DNA of 37,997 nucleotides. Source: Thermoanaerobaculum sp. (lineage in GTDB: Bacteria > Acidobacteriota > Thermoanaerobaculia > Multivoradales > UBA5704). Numbering within the stretch: the stretch's first letter is position 1; each line of letters begins with the position of its first letter. Positions 1 through 8,447 of this stretch are shown here, one piece after another. The translations under genes and the position numbers were made by a program. Below the pieces are notes generated by a model. That model worked only from the letters and a program-made list of their open reading frames with translations. It did no database searches and had not been told where the DNA came from. Location of the stretch: positions 1 through 37,997 of the forward strand of contig JAJKHS010000120.1 of assembly GCA_021154885.1 (NCBI GenBank). Direction: 5' to 3'.

Positions 1-205
1 GGCCCTCACCCCCTACCCCCTCTCCCGCCCCCTCGCCACCCCCCTCCCCGGGAGAGGGGGACCCGGTTGAAGCTGTCTTGCTGGTCTCCCTCGTCCTTAT
101 TGTCCTTGCTGTCCTTGTCGTCCTTTCTTGCTTTTCTCCCTCTTCTCCCGGGGAGGGGGGTGGGAGGGGGCGGGAGAAGAGGGCCGGGGTGATGAGGGCC
201 TGCGC
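1..205. repeat. Intergenic inverted-repeat element, copy A
   Basis: Two C/G-rich arms, about 3-60 and 138-200, are near reverse complements. The left reads CCCTCTCCCGCCCCCTCGCC followed by a CCCGGGAGAGGG core. The right reads CTCTTCTCCCGGGGAGGGGG running into GCGGGAGAAGAGGGCCGG. The spacer is a CT-rich run. A second copy lies at 21672-21815. No gene is supported here; open frames in the stretch are compositional. It looks like a non-autonomous dispersed repeat, but mobility is inference. Confidence 0.6.
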
Positions 206-318
206 ACCACCTGAAATAAGGGCTTCTCGCGGCAAATCCCAACGTTGGGCCCGCCGCCGCCGTACAATCATCAGAAGACACTCGTCGTACCCAAGGCTCC
301 GACTCGCGAGGACGTGAC

Positions 319-1068
319 ATGATCCGGTCGCCTCTCGAAACGCCCCCTTCCTCCCCGGCGCTCCCCTCGGGCGGACGCTGGCTCGTCGTCTCCTTCCACG
401 ATCTGGCCCCCCATTCCCAGCGGCCCTGCCAGGAGCTCGTCGCCCAGCTCGCCGAGCTGGGGGTCGAGCGTGCGTCGCTCCTCGTCGTCCCCCGCTGGCA
501 CGACCTCGAGTCGATCGAGGAGCGGCCCTTCTTCCGCCACTGGCTGCTCTCGCTGGCCGAGGCCGGCCACGAGATCTGCCTCCATGGCCTCACCCACCGG
601 GCGGCGCGGGGCGAGTTCCATGGCATCGATCGCGGGCGGGCCGAGGTCAAGGTGCGCGAGGGGGCCGGCCTGCTCTCGGACCTCGGGTGCCCGGCCCGCG
701 GCTTCGTGCCGCCGCGCTGGCGGCTCAGCGCCGACGCCCGCGAGGTGCTGCGCCAGCGCGGCTTCGGCTACGCCGTCACCCTCCGGCACCTCGACCTGCT
801 GCAGGAGGACCGGCGCGTCGCCGCGCCCATGGTGTCCTTCGACGCTCACAACCTGTGGCGCCGCGTGGTCTCGCCGCTGGCGGGCCGGCTGCGCTTCGCC
901 GCCAGCCGGCAGGCGCCCATCCTGCGCATCGCCGTCCATCCGGGCGACCTCTACGAGCCCGCGGTGCGGCGCACCCTCGTCGCCCTGTTGCGGGAGGCGC
1001 TGGCCGACCGGGTGCCGGTGACCTACGGCGAGCTCGCCTCCCGCGTCGCCGGCGCCGCGGTCTCCTGA
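319..1068 (+). CDS. DUF2334-type polysaccharide deacetylase-like protein
   Basis: A 249-residue protein with the NodB-like carbohydrate esterase fold. SFHDLAP (Asp28) near the start, followed by HGLTH (His89, His93), matches the Asp-His-His metal site of polysaccharide deacetylases. A later VPPRW segment and an AVHPGDL segment fit the DUF2334 branch. The likely role is metal-dependent deacetylation of an N- or O-acetylated sugar polymer; the substrate is unknown. No signal peptide is evident, which is common in DUF2334 proteins. The ATG at 319 has a GAGG 7 bases upstream. It is followed by phoU on the same strand, 120 bases away, and no functional link is obvious. The family call is firm; the substrate cannot be named. 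Confidence 0.85.
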   Translation: MIRSPLETPPSSPALPSGGRWLVVSFHDLAPHSQRPCQELVAQLAELGVERASLLVVPRWHDLESIEERPFFRHWLLSLAEAGHEICLHGLTHRAARGEFHGIDRGRAEVKVREGAGLLSDLGCPARGFVPPRWRLSADAREVLRQRGFGYAVTLRHLDLLQEDRRVAAPMVSFDAHNLWRRVVSPLAGRLRFAASRQAPILRIAVHPGDLYEPAVRRTLVALLREALADRVPVTYGELASRVAGAAVS

Positions 1069-1090
1069 AGCGGTCGCCTGACGCTCCGGG

Positions 1091-1126
1091 CCGTCACACC
1101 GTTGACGGCAACCTGTCACAGACCTG
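1091..1126 (+). promoter_or_regulatory. Possible Pho-box-like direct repeats upstream of phoU
   Basis: CCGTCAC at 1091-1097 and CTGTCAC at 1113-1119 are spaced 22 bp apart, twice the 11-bp period of PhoB boxes, with a further CTG at 1124. The intermediate 11-bp unit does not match the consensus, so this is only suggestive. It lies about 70-100 bp before the phoU start. Confidence 0.2.
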
Positions 1127-1188
1127 CGGGGCGCCGCGCTTTCCTCTCCCGGCTCAGGGGTTTAAGATGCCCTGGCAAGGAGCTATTC

Positions 1189-1875
1189 ATGGAACGACGA
1201 CTGGACCAGGATCTCGATCGCGTACGCCAGATGCTGCTGCGGATGGGCGGCATGGTGGAGGGGATGGTCGCCAAGGCGACGCAGTCCCTGCTCGATCGCA
1301 ACAATCAACTGAGCACCGACGTGATCGCCGGGGACAACGACGTCGACCACCTGGAGATCGAGATCGACGAGCTCTGCCACCTCATCCTGGGCACCAAGCA
1401 GCCGACGGCGGTGGACCTCCGCTTCCTGGTTGCGGTGATGAAGATCAACGGCGACCTCGAGCGCATCGGCGATTCGGCGGTGAACATCGCCCAGTCCGTG
1501 CTGCAGCTCAACGACCAGCCGCCGCTCAAGCCCTACATCGACCTGCCCCACCTCTCGCAGCTCGTACAGGACATGGTACGCAAGAGCCTCGACGCCTTCG
1601 TGCGCCGGGACGCCCGCCTGGCCACCGAGGTCTGCCAGTCCGACGACGCGGTGGACGGCCTCTACAAGCAGCTCTTCCGCGAGCTGCTCACTTACATGAT
1701 GGAAGACCCGAAGACCGTGAGCCGCGCCCTCCACCTGCTGCTCATCTCGCGCAACATGGAGCGCATCGCGGACCATGCCACCAACATCGCCGAGGACGTC
1801 ATCTACTACGTCGAAGGCCGGGACATCCGCCACTCCAGCGGTCTGAGCGAAGAGGCGGCGCGCAAGGCGGTCTGA
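1189..1875 (+). CDS. phoU: Phosphate signalling/transport regulator PhoU
   Basis: A 228-residue protein with two tandem PhoU helical repeats of about 100 residues each. The first contains VAVMKINGDLERIGDSAVNI and the second LLLISRNMERIADHATNIAE. The E/D-x3-D-x2-N clusters are the metal-binding signatures of PhoU. PhoU represses the Pho regulon through the PstSCAB transporter and PhoR. The ATG at 1189 is preferred because AAGGAG lies at 1177-1182; an upstream in-frame start at 1102 has no such site and would add non-homologous residues. No pst or pho genes adjoin it here, so it stands alone or pairs with genes elsewhere. It converges on the SGNH hydrolase gene, stop to stop, with 16 bases between. 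Confidence 0.95.
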   Translation: MERRLDQDLDRVRQMLLRMGGMVEGMVAKATQSLLDRNNQLSTDVIAGDNDVDHLEIEIDELCHLILGTKQPTAVDLRFLVAVMKINGDLERIGDSAVNIAQSVLQLNDQPPLKPYIDLPHLSQLVQDMVRKSLDAFVRRDARLATEVCQSDDAVDGLYKQLFRELLTYMMEDPKTVSRALHLLLISRNMERIADHATNIAEDVIYYVEGRDIRHSSGLSEEAARKAV

Positions 1876-1891
1876 AGCGGGAAGGCGGCCT

Positions 1892-3181
1892 TCAAGGTCC
1901 TGACCTGAGGCGCGCGGCGATGGCGGCGGCCGCGGCCGCGTGGCCCAGGGGAGACCAGTGGGAGTCCTGGAGGAAGTACAGGACCTCCCCTTGCGCCGCC
2001 CGTTGCCGGAAGACCGGCGTCAGGTCCAGGAACCCGGCGCCGGGGCTCGCCTGCCGCACGATGGCGGCCAGACGGTCCGGCAGGTCATTGCTCTTCCAGC
2101 GGCCCTGCCAGCCACGGGGCTCGGCGCCGGCGGCGAAGCGAACCCGGTCGAGGTAGATCCGATCCTTGCTCGGCACGAAGACGACGAGAAGGCGGGCCCC
2201 CTGGCGCCGGCACCGCTCCCCGGCCTCGCCCAGCACCCGGCGGACCACCCCCAGGTCCGCGATCTCCTGGGGGGACAGGCGGTGCGCCGGGTATTCGAAG
2301 TACATCCGCACCTCCCGCCCGTCGCCCTGCCGCAGGACTCCGAAGGGATAGGCCAGGGTCCCCGTGGCATCCTGGCCTCCCGCGGTGCGCCCGAGGCGGC
2401 GCAGGGCGTAGAGGGCGTTGCGGGTGAAGGAGCGCAGGGCGAAGGAGTGGTTGCGCCGCGACAGCTCGGGCCAGACCGGCAGCGCCTTCTCGTAGCGCTC
2501 GACGTCCTGGAGGTCGTTGCCCTCGAAGAACGCCCAGACGCAGACACGGGGATGGAGCGGCAGGGCGTAACGCCGCAGCACCTCCAGCTCCTGCTGCGGT
2601 CCATACCAGGACTGCCCCAGGTTCACCACCGGCCGGCCCAGGTCCGCCGCCAGCCGCGAGGTCACCAGCTCGGACGCCGTCACCCCCCATCCTTCGACGA
2701 AGGAATCGCCGAGGACGACGATCTCCGCCGCCTGGGGATCCGGCCGGTTGCGAAAGCCGTTCTGGTCGTACCGGTAGCGCACGCCGTCCCAGACGAAGTC
2801 GTCGTGGGGCCGGTGCAGGTGGAGCAGCGTGGGATCGACCAAATTGCCGGGATGGCTCCAGGGCTGGGCCGCGGGCGTCCCGAAGAGGAGGCGGAAGTCG
2901 GCCAGATGCAGAAGCACGAGCGTCTCGAGCAGGCCGATGCCGAGGAGCGACGCGGCGGTCGTCACCACGAAGCCCCGCGCCAGCTCGCCGCGCCGCCGCC
3001 GGGCGAAGCCGAGGAGCGCCCCCCAGCCGAGGAGATACAGCGCCGCGAGGCCCGCGAGCACATGGACGTTGGGGAACCGGCTCGGGCTCGCCCAAACGAA
3101 CAGCCCGAGCGCGCCGAGCCCCCCCGCGAGCGTCAGCCGCAGCGTCGCCCGGCCGGCCGGCGTCAGATCTGCCCCTCCCAC
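1892..3181 (-). CDS. Membrane-anchored SGNH/GDSL-like hydrolase
   Basis: A 429-residue protein. The first 100 residues hold about three hydrophobic segments (roughly 13-31, 40-59 and 72-93), followed by an extracytoplasmic SGNH domain. VVLGDSFVEGWG carries the block I nucleophile Ser160, EGNDLQD is a block III-like motif, and DSHWSPLGH near residue 406 gives the Asp-x-His pair, as in AlgX/AlgJ-like O-acetyltransferases and esterases. The likely role is O-acyl transfer or deacylation of a surface polymer. The given start is a GTG lying inside the 3' end of the aldo/keto reductase (19-base overlap) without an obvious Shine-Dalgarno, so the true start may be slightly downstream. The overlap suggests translational coupling. 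Confidence 0.8.
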   Translation of the reverse strand: MGGADLTPAGRATLRLTLAGGLGALGLFVWASPSRFPNVHVLAGLAALYLLGWGALLGFARRRRGELARGFVVTTAASLLGIGLLETLVLLHLADFRLLFGTPAAQPWSHPGNLVDPTLLHLHRPHDDFVWDGVRYRYDQNGFRNRPDPQAAEIVVLGDSFVEGWGVTASELVTSRLAADLGRPVVNLGQSWYGPQQELEVLRRYALPLHPRVCVWAFFEGNDLQDVERYEKALPVWPELSRRNHSFALRSFTRNALYALRRLGRTAGGQDATGTLAYPFGVLRQGDGREVRMYFEYPAHRLSPQEIADLGVVRRVLGEAGERCRRQGARLLVVFVPSKDRIYLDRVRFAAGAEPRGWQGRWKSNDLPDRLAAIVRQASPGAGFLDLTPVFRQRAAQGEVLYFLQDSHWSPLGHAAAAAAIAARLRSGP

Positions 3182-4053
3182 CCGGTGCCATGGGTGCGGA
3201 ACGCGGCACGGATCGCCGCCACCGTCTCCCCCGGCAGCGGTCCCTTCGCGACCTGCTCGACGTTCTGCCGCAGGTGCTCGAGCCGGCTCGTCCCCACGAT
3301 CGCGCAGTGGACGCCATCCTGGTAAGCGGCAAAGCGCAGGGCGAGCTCGGTCCAGTCGTAAGGACCGGGATCGAGGCCGAGGGCGCGCCAGCGCTCCCAG
3401 TAGAGCGCGACGTCCGCGGCGGCCGCGGCGGCCGGGCGTTCGGCGAAGCGCCAGGGGGCGTTGGCGGCGGGGCGCTTGGCGATCACCCCCAGGCCGCGCT
3501 CCCTCGCCGTTGGCAGCGCCCGTTCAATCGCCCGCTGGTCGACCAGGTTGACCGACGTCTCGACGCTGCCGAAGGCCCCGGACGCGATCACCCATTCGAG
3601 CGGCGCGTTGTCGCCGGAGTAGGCGGCGACCCGCACCTTCCCGGCCGCCACCGCCGCCTGCAACGCGGCGACGACCTCGCCGCGCTCCAGCACCGCGAGC
3701 GGGCAGGAGTGGAGGTGGACGACGTCGATACGGTCGGTGCGCAGCCGGCCGAGGGCGGCGTCCACCCCCGCCGCGATCACCGGGCCCGTCCAATCGTCGT
3801 AGCCGGGGATGCCGTAGCCGACCTTGGTCGAGAGGACGAATTCGTCGCGGCGGCCGGCGAGGTGGCGGCCGATCCGCTCCTCGGAGAGGCCGTAAGAGCG
3901 CGCCGTGTCGATCAGGGTGACGCCGAGATCGAGGGCGCCGTGGAGGAGGCGGCCGACCTCCGCCTCGGCCAGCGCCGGATCGCCGACGTGCCCGGCGCCG
4001 AAGCCGAGGATGGGAACGGTGAGGCCGGTCCTGCCGAAGGGTCGGCGTTCCAT
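3163..4053 (-). CDS. Aldo/keto reductase (copy 1)
   Basis: A 296-residue NADPH-dependent oxidoreductase with the AKR (alpha/beta)8 barrel. The tetrad is visible: Asp49 and Tyr54 in LIDTARSYG, Lys77 in LSTKVG, and His115 in VVHLHS. AIVGTSRLEHLRQNV at the C-terminus is the cofactor-binding segment. The substrate is unknown; aldehydes and ketones are typical. It resembles the D-threo-aldose/galactose dehydrogenase-like branch by its RTGL and VDAALGRL segments. The gene has a close paralogue at 20107-20988, differing at about 19 residues plus a 3-residue Ala deletion, and similarity extends to about 20 bases on either side of the coding region. It overlaps the SGNH gene downstream. Confidence 0.93.
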   Translation of the reverse strand: MERRPFGRTGLTVPILGFGAGHVGDPALAEAEVGRLLHGALDLGVTLIDTARSYGLSEERIGRHLAGRRDEFVLSTKVGYGIPGYDDWTGPVIAAGVDAALGRLRTDRIDVVHLHSCPLAVLERGEVVAALQAAVAAGKVRVAAYSGDNAPLEWVIASGAFGSVETSVNLVDQRAIERALPTARERGLGVIAKRPAANAPWRFAERPAAAAAADVALYWERWRALGLDPGPYDWTELALRFAAYQDGVHCAIVGTSRLEHLRQNVEQVAKGPLPGETVAAIRAAFRTHGTGWEGQI

Positions 4054-4088
4054 GACGGGCGCGAGTCTAGCGCGAGTCGGGTCCCTGG

Positions 4089-4118
4089 CACCTCTAAAAG
4101 CAGCACCTCTAAAAGCAG
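4089..4118. repeat. 15-bp perfect tandem duplication at the 3' end of a peptide gene
   Basis: CACCTCTAAAAGCAG occurs twice head to tail at 4089-4103 and 4104-4118. On the minus strand it duplicates the last codons and the TAG stop of the Cys-rich peptide gene. It is probably a replication-slippage product. Confidence 0.85.
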
Positions 4119-4306
4119 ATATCGAAACAGTCGAACCGCGGGTCGGTGATGCAGCACCGGCTCACCGGGTCCCACTTGTACCCGCAGGCGTGCGGGCAGG
4201 GATTCGTGGACGTCGCCTGCGCCTGGCGCACGGCCGGGACCAGGAACAGCGCGGACAGAAGGGCCAGCTTCCAGAGCTTCGGGACAAGGGTCGTCTTGGC
4301 TTTCAT
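4109..4306 (-). CDS. Small secreted Cys-rich peptide (65 aa)
   Basis: An Lys-rich start, a hydrophobic core (about residues 12-26) and an AxA-like cleavage region near residue 30 form a Sec signal peptide. The mature part of about 34 residues holds six cysteines at 37, 41, 51, 52, 60 and 64, ending in DCFDICF. No homologous family is recognised. Disulfide-stabilised or metal-binding peptides are possible. The ATG at 4306 is chosen because AAAGGAG sits 8 bases upstream; an ATG six codons earlier overlaps that site. It is a single gene on the minus strand, and a 15-bp tandem repeat duplicates its stop codon. Two other Cys-rich peptide loci occur in this window (32435-32617 and 37145-37288), without clear sequence similarity beyond Cys content. 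Confidence 0.72.
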   Translation of the reverse strand: MKAKTTLVPKLWKLALLSALFLVPAVRQAQATSTNPCPHACGYKWDPVSRCCITDPRFDCFDICF

Positions 4307-4383
4307 CCCAGGGTCTCCTTTCATAAAGAAGGGTGCGTTGTGGGAGGGCAGAAGAGACAGGGCTGACCGTCCGCGGACTCACT

Positions 4384-5130
4384 TCACGGGGCGGCTGGCG
4401 CGGAGCCCGGCTTGAATTCCACCGTCACCAGCCGCGCCGGGCTCTTGCCCGTATTGGTCAGCGTGTGGGTATAGCCGCCGGGCTGCCACTTGACGTCACC
4501 GGACTTGAGCCTGGTGGACACCGGACCCCGGCCTTCGACGTCGCTGCGCAGCTCGAGGTCGCTCACCGCCACCACCAGGTGAGGCCCGTCGTGATGATGG
4601 CTGGGCACCGTGGCCCCCGGTTGCAGCTCGACCTCCGACACGCGGGCGCCGTCATGGACGAAGAGCACCTTGACTCGACCGCCCGGGAATTCTCGGTTTC
4701 CCTCGGGCTCCGGCGGCCAGGGAGACGGCGCCTGGCGGAGCTTTTCATCCTGGACCAGCTCAATGGTCACGTTGCGGAACGGCCGGTCCGCGAGATTCCT
4801 CGCCGTGTGTGCGAAGTCGCCGGGGGTGAAACGGGTCTCTCCGTCGGCCAGCTTGACCTCGACAGGAGCCTTGCCCTGCACCTCGTTCGTGAAGCGGGCG
4901 TCTCCCAGCGTGACGAACAGATAATCGTGCCCGTGATGGTGCAGCAGCGTGGAGGCGTGCGGCGCCACCTCGACCTGGAAGACGCGGACCTGCTCGTTTT
5001 CGAGAGCCAGGTGATGCGAGGGCTCGGCGGTGAGCTCGACCGCGGGAGCCTCGGCGCCCACACCGTTGATCGCCGCCGGTAGCAGCGACAGGCAGAGCAG
5101 GGACAGCACAGAAAAACCGATCCTCCTCAT
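4384..5130 (-). CDS. Secreted double-cupin protein
   Basis: A 248-residue protein with an N-terminal signal peptide (RRIGFSVLSLLCLSLLPAA) and two tandem cupin domains. The first carries LHHHGHDYLFV (residues about 63-73) with the later GETRFTPGDFAHT motif; the second carries PSHHHDGPHLVV and GDVKWQPGGYTHT. These are the two conserved cupin motifs with the His metal ligands. An enzymatic role cannot be assigned; exported bicupins are often annotated only as cupin-domain proteins. The ATG at 5130 lies 6 bases after AAGGAGG, and an ATG immediately before it at 5133 is nearly as good. It is monocistronic. The 260 bases upstream hold no gene I can support. Confidence 0.85.
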   Translation of the reverse strand: MRRIGFSVLSLLCLSLLPAAINGVGAEAPAVELTAEPSHHLALENEQVRVFQVEVAPHASTLLHHHGHDYLFVTLGDARFTNEVQGKAPVEVKLADGETRFTPGDFAHTARNLADRPFRNVTIELVQDEKLRQAPSPWPPEPEGNREFPGGRVKVLFVHDGARVSEVELQPGATVPSHHHDGPHLVVAVSDLELRSDVEGRGPVSTRLKSGDVKWQPGGYTHTLTNTGKSPARLVTVEFKPGSAPAAP

Positions 5131-5390
5131 CATATACCTCCTTGATCTCGGGCGATAGCGATAGCAGAGATCCGCATCCCATGGGCGGCCACTTCGGGTC
5201 ACAATCTCAAGGCGTGGGCCAGACGGGTGCGGCGACGAGCCTGGCGAATATCATAAGAGACTACGATCAGCAGGGCAAGGAGAAGCTCTCGTAGGGCTCG
5301 CCCCGGGTGAGTAAACAAACTGGTCTTGTCCGTGTCCTCCCCCAGGAGAACACCGAGCGAGGAATCGCTCGCGAGGTGCGGGGATCCAGG

Positions 5391-8102
5391 ATGACGAGAG
5401 AGATCGACGAGGAGCGGCAAAGCCAAAGCTTTCAAACTTCCGAATCCCGCGGGCTATTCGTCGGGGTAAACACGTTCGAAGATCATGACATTGGATCTCT
5501 GAGCTTCGCCGTGGACGACGCGGTGGACTTGGCCTTTCTTTTCTCCTGCGAGTTGGAGCTGGTATCGCCAGAGAGAGTCCATCTCGCCCTGGCCGGAGAG
5601 ACCAAAAAACCCGAGACGGCAGATCAACTCGAGTGGCTCCGCACCGCTGGCGCGCAGTTCGTGGAAGCCAGGGCCAATAACCTCCAGAGGCTGGCTTTCG
5701 AGCTTGGCACAGACACGGGAAAAAGCGGCATCTGGATTCTCACGTTTTCGACTCATGGCTTCAGCGACCAGGGGCAGGACTACCTCGCCGCCCTTGACTC
5801 CTGGCTTTTGCGGCTTGCGAAGACCGGAATCTCCGTGACGTCCCTCTTGGACGACATCGCCCGGGCGACCACGCCGAGGCGCCTGCTCTTCCTGGACGCC
5901 TGCCGCCGACGTTTGACCCGCAATACCCGAGGGGCCGGAGACACGGGGATGAGCGATTCGCTCGGCCAGGCGATATCCAGCGCGACGGGCCTCGCCGTGC
6001 TGAATAGCACGACGCTCGGCGGCTACTCCTATGAGGATCCGACCCTCGGCAATGGCGTCTTCACTTCCGCCATCATACATGGGCTACGGAAAGGTCTCCA
6101 CGATGACGGCAGCGGATTCGTCACGATCAACTCGCTCGCCAAGTATGTCAACGAAGAGGTCCAGGCCTGGGTGAAAACGAAAAAACCCAACGACATCGAG
6201 GTGAGCCGGGGAGTGGTCTACACGATCGAAGGACAAGTGGGCAGATTGCCGCTCGCCTCAAACGCTCTGGATGCCCTCACGCGGCGAGAACACCTCAGGC
6301 GGCGACAGCTGGCCCTGCAAAGGCTGCGACGTAATATCGGTCGGATTATATCGGGCAAGCATTTCGATGAAATCGAACGTCTGACCAGACCGGACCGGCA
6401 ACCAGAGAACGTCATGAATATTCTGTGCGAGATAGAGGCGCTCGACGGTACGGAAAGATCGCAGCGTGCGTTTCTCCACTGGTTCGAACAGCAGGCCGAA
6501 CCCGCATGGCGGAGCCGCTTCAGAAACGGCTTAGAGCTGATGTATGGACTGCAGGGAATGATCGACAAGCCCGCGGCGAAACAATGTTTTCTCGACGCCG
6601 CAGCCACTGGACATCCCGTGCCTCGGTTGTGGCTTGCCTGGCTGCGGACGACGGGTTCGTGCTCCTTCGAGCGCGACGCGGCCTCCTCCTCGTCGCTCGG
6701 CAGAGAGGATCTACACGAAGTCGAGGTGCTGGCTAAGCAAGGCGATACAGACGCCGCGATGGTGCTGGGGTTTGCTCTGACCGATGGCATTTCCTGTGAG
6801 CCGAATCGAAACCGCGCCGTCGAATTGATCCGTAAGGCTGCGCAAACCGGAGACACCGTGGCCATGAACTGCCTTGGCTATCTGGGCGAAGTCGGCATGG
6901 AAACCGAATCGGCACATCTTTTCCGGAAGGCCGCCGAGCGCGGGAACGCTCAGGCGATGTGCAACCTGGCCGGATGCTATCTGGACGGGAAAGGAGTCGA
7001 GCAAGACGCCGCAACTGCAGCCACATGGTATCAGTCCGCAGCAGAACGCGGCCACGTGGCGGCGATGAACAGTCTGGCCATACTTTATGAAAGAGGTCGC
7101 GGTGTGGCACGGGACTATCAGATCGCGCTCCACTGGTACAAGAAGGCGGCGGACAACGGCGACGCTCAGGCGATGGCGAATCTCGGCTGGATGCATTTGA
7201 AAGGAAACGGTACGCGCCAGGATGGCAATGCAGCTGTTACATGGTTCCAGCGAGCTGTAGCGGTCGGCAATACCTTTGGAATGAGGAGTCTCGGCGCCCT
7301 CTACGCCGATGGTGAACATGTTCCAAAGGATTACGGTATGGCGACCGATCTCTGGCGCCGCGCAGCAGATCTGGGCGACGTCGATGCGATGTCAACACTG
7401 GGGCAATTCTGCGAGACACAGGGGGAACCGAATCTGGCTGGACCTTGGTATCAGCGGGCCGCCGAGCTGGGAGACGCCGACGCAGCGTACAGGCTCGCGA
7501 GGCTTCATGAGGAAGGTCGGGGCATCGAGAAAGATCTCGTCAAGGCCGGTGAATATTTTCTCTTCGCCGCCGAGCGCAGCAACGTCGATGCGATGACCGC
7601 CTTGGCACGAGCATACGACAGTGGCTCGGGAGTACCGGGAAACCAGGAGGAGGCGGCGAAGTGGTACCGGAAAGCTGCGGAGCGGGGAGACCTTTCGGCA
7701 ATGGATGCCCTGGGCTGGAAATATCAGAAAGGGCTCGGGGTTCCCTTGGACCCCGGTGAGGCGGTTCGCTGGTACCTCCCCGCAGCAGAGGGCGGGCTGG
7801 CCAATGCGATGAACAATATGGGATTCATGTATGAATCAGGCGGCGGAGTTCCCAAGAACCCTGCAAGGGCCGTGGTCTGGTATCAAAAAGCGGCAGAACA
7901 GGGCCACTCCTATGGCATGTACAATCTCGGGCGCTGTTTAATGAAAGGCATAGGCATTCCGAGCGACGAGACGAAGGCGCAGGCATGGCTCCAGAAAGCC
8001 GGTGAGCAGGGTCACCCCACCGCTCAGGAGCTCGCGAGGAAGCTGCAGCCCCGCAGAGTCTCCTCCAGCGTCGCCGAACTCTGGAAGAAATTGACAAGTT
8101 AG
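5391..8102 (+). CDS. Caspase-like (peptidase C14) protease with C-terminal Sel1 repeats
   Basis: A 903-residue cytoplasmic protein. Residues about 18-285 form a caspase/metacaspase-type domain: GLFVGVNTFED begins it, the catalytic His122 is in TFSTHGFSD, and Cys171 is in LLFLDACRR. A charged linker follows (about 290-385). From about 440 to 885, at least 13 Sel1-like repeats recur every 36 residues around the pattern KAAERGDxxAMxxLG. Bacterial caspase-Sel1 proteins are predicted or shown effectors in conflict and regulated-cell-death systems, where the repeats bind partners. No signal peptide is present. ATG 5391 is preferred to a GTG at 5307 because the earlier residues are not conserved-looking, but ribosome-site support is weak for both. 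Downstream sits a broken P-loop NTPase gene, possibly the former partner. Confidence 0.9.
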   Translation: MTREIDEERQSQSFQTSESRGLFVGVNTFEDHDIGSLSFAVDDAVDLAFLFSCELELVSPERVHLALAGETKKPETADQLEWLRTAGAQFVEARANNLQRLAFELGTDTGKSGIWILTFSTHGFSDQGQDYLAALDSWLLRLAKTGISVTSLLDDIARATTPRRLLFLDACRRRLTRNTRGAGDTGMSDSLGQAISSATGLAVLNSTTLGGYSYEDPTLGNGVFTSAIIHGLRKGLHDDGSGFVTINSLAKYVNEEVQAWVKTKKPNDIEVSRGVVYTIEGQVGRLPLASNALDALTRREHLRRRQLALQRLRRNIGRIISGKHFDEIERLTRPDRQPENVMNILCEIEALDGTERSQRAFLHWFEQQAEPAWRSRFRNGLELMYGLQGMIDKPAAKQCFLDAAATGHPVPRLWLAWLRTTGSCSFERDAASSSSLGREDLHEVEVLAKQGDTDAAMVLGFALTDGISCEPNRNRAVELIRKAAQTGDTVAMNCLGYLGEVGMETESAHLFRKAAERGNAQAMCNLAGCYLDGKGVEQDAATAATWYQSAAERGHVAAMNSLAILYERGRGVARDYQIALHWYKKAADNGDAQAMANLGWMHLKGNGTRQDGNAAVTWFQRAVAVGNTFGMRSLGALYADGEHVPKDYGMATDLWRRAADLGDVDAMSTLGQFCETQGEPNLAGPWYQRAAELGDADAAYRLARLHEEGRGIEKDLVKAGEYFLFAAERSNVDAMTALARAYDSGSGVPGNQEEAAKWYRKAAERGDLSAMDALGWKYQKGLGVPLDPGEAVRWYLPAAEGGLANAMNNMGFMYESGGGVPKNPARAVVWYQKAAEQGHSYGMYNLGRCLMKGIGIPSDETKAQAWLQKAGEQGHPTAQELARKLQPRRVSSSVAELWKKLTS

Positions 8103-8116
8103 CCCTGGAGATCAGC

Positions 8117-8418
8117 ATGAACGACCAGATGCGTCAAACTATCATCGACAGCATTCGCGAGATCAGATCTAAGGAAGAGTATCCCCGCATTCTCGTCTCA
8201 TGGCGCGTGTCGCGGACCAGGCCTACGTCCATCATTATCGGTCACGCGAGGCGGAGCGGTCTCCAGGGGTAGCACCAGACGATGCACCGCGCCTCGAAGA
8301 GCGCGGAACCCTGAGCCTTCCCAAGATCCTGGTCGTCGGCCGCACCGGTGCGGGCAAGTCCAGCTTGATCCGCCGCCCGCCCGGAACGAGCTGGAGCGGA
8401 CAGCGGGATCTGGCGTAA
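8117..8418 (+). pseudogene. Truncated, frameshifted P-loop NTPase (GTPase-like) remnant
   Basis: An ATG at 8117, 14 bases after the caspase-Sel1 stop, opens a frame for 51 residues (start MNDQMRQTIIDSIREIRSKE, stop at 8272). In another frame, 8200-8418 encodes LPKILVVGRTGAGKSSLIRR, a textbook Walker A motif on a beta strand as in dynamin/Era-like GTPases. The frame then runs off into unrelated sequence and stops. No G3 or G4 motif follows, because the antitoxin gene begins 30 bases later. I read this as a gene that has suffered a frameshift and lost everything after Walker A. A short intact protein is less likely. Confidence 0.65.
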
Positions 8419-8447
8419 GATGGAGCAGGTCTTTACGGGAGGAACCG

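Noticed and set aside
687-2156. Long plus-strand open frame across the deacetylase and phoU genes
   Set aside because: It is an alternative-frame reading of two clear genes, rich in Arg/Pro/Ala, with no domain signal; a by-product of high GC.
5199-5435. 78-codon minus-strand frame before the caspase gene
   Set aside because: No ribosome site, no domain, and it overlaps the caspase start region; no support.
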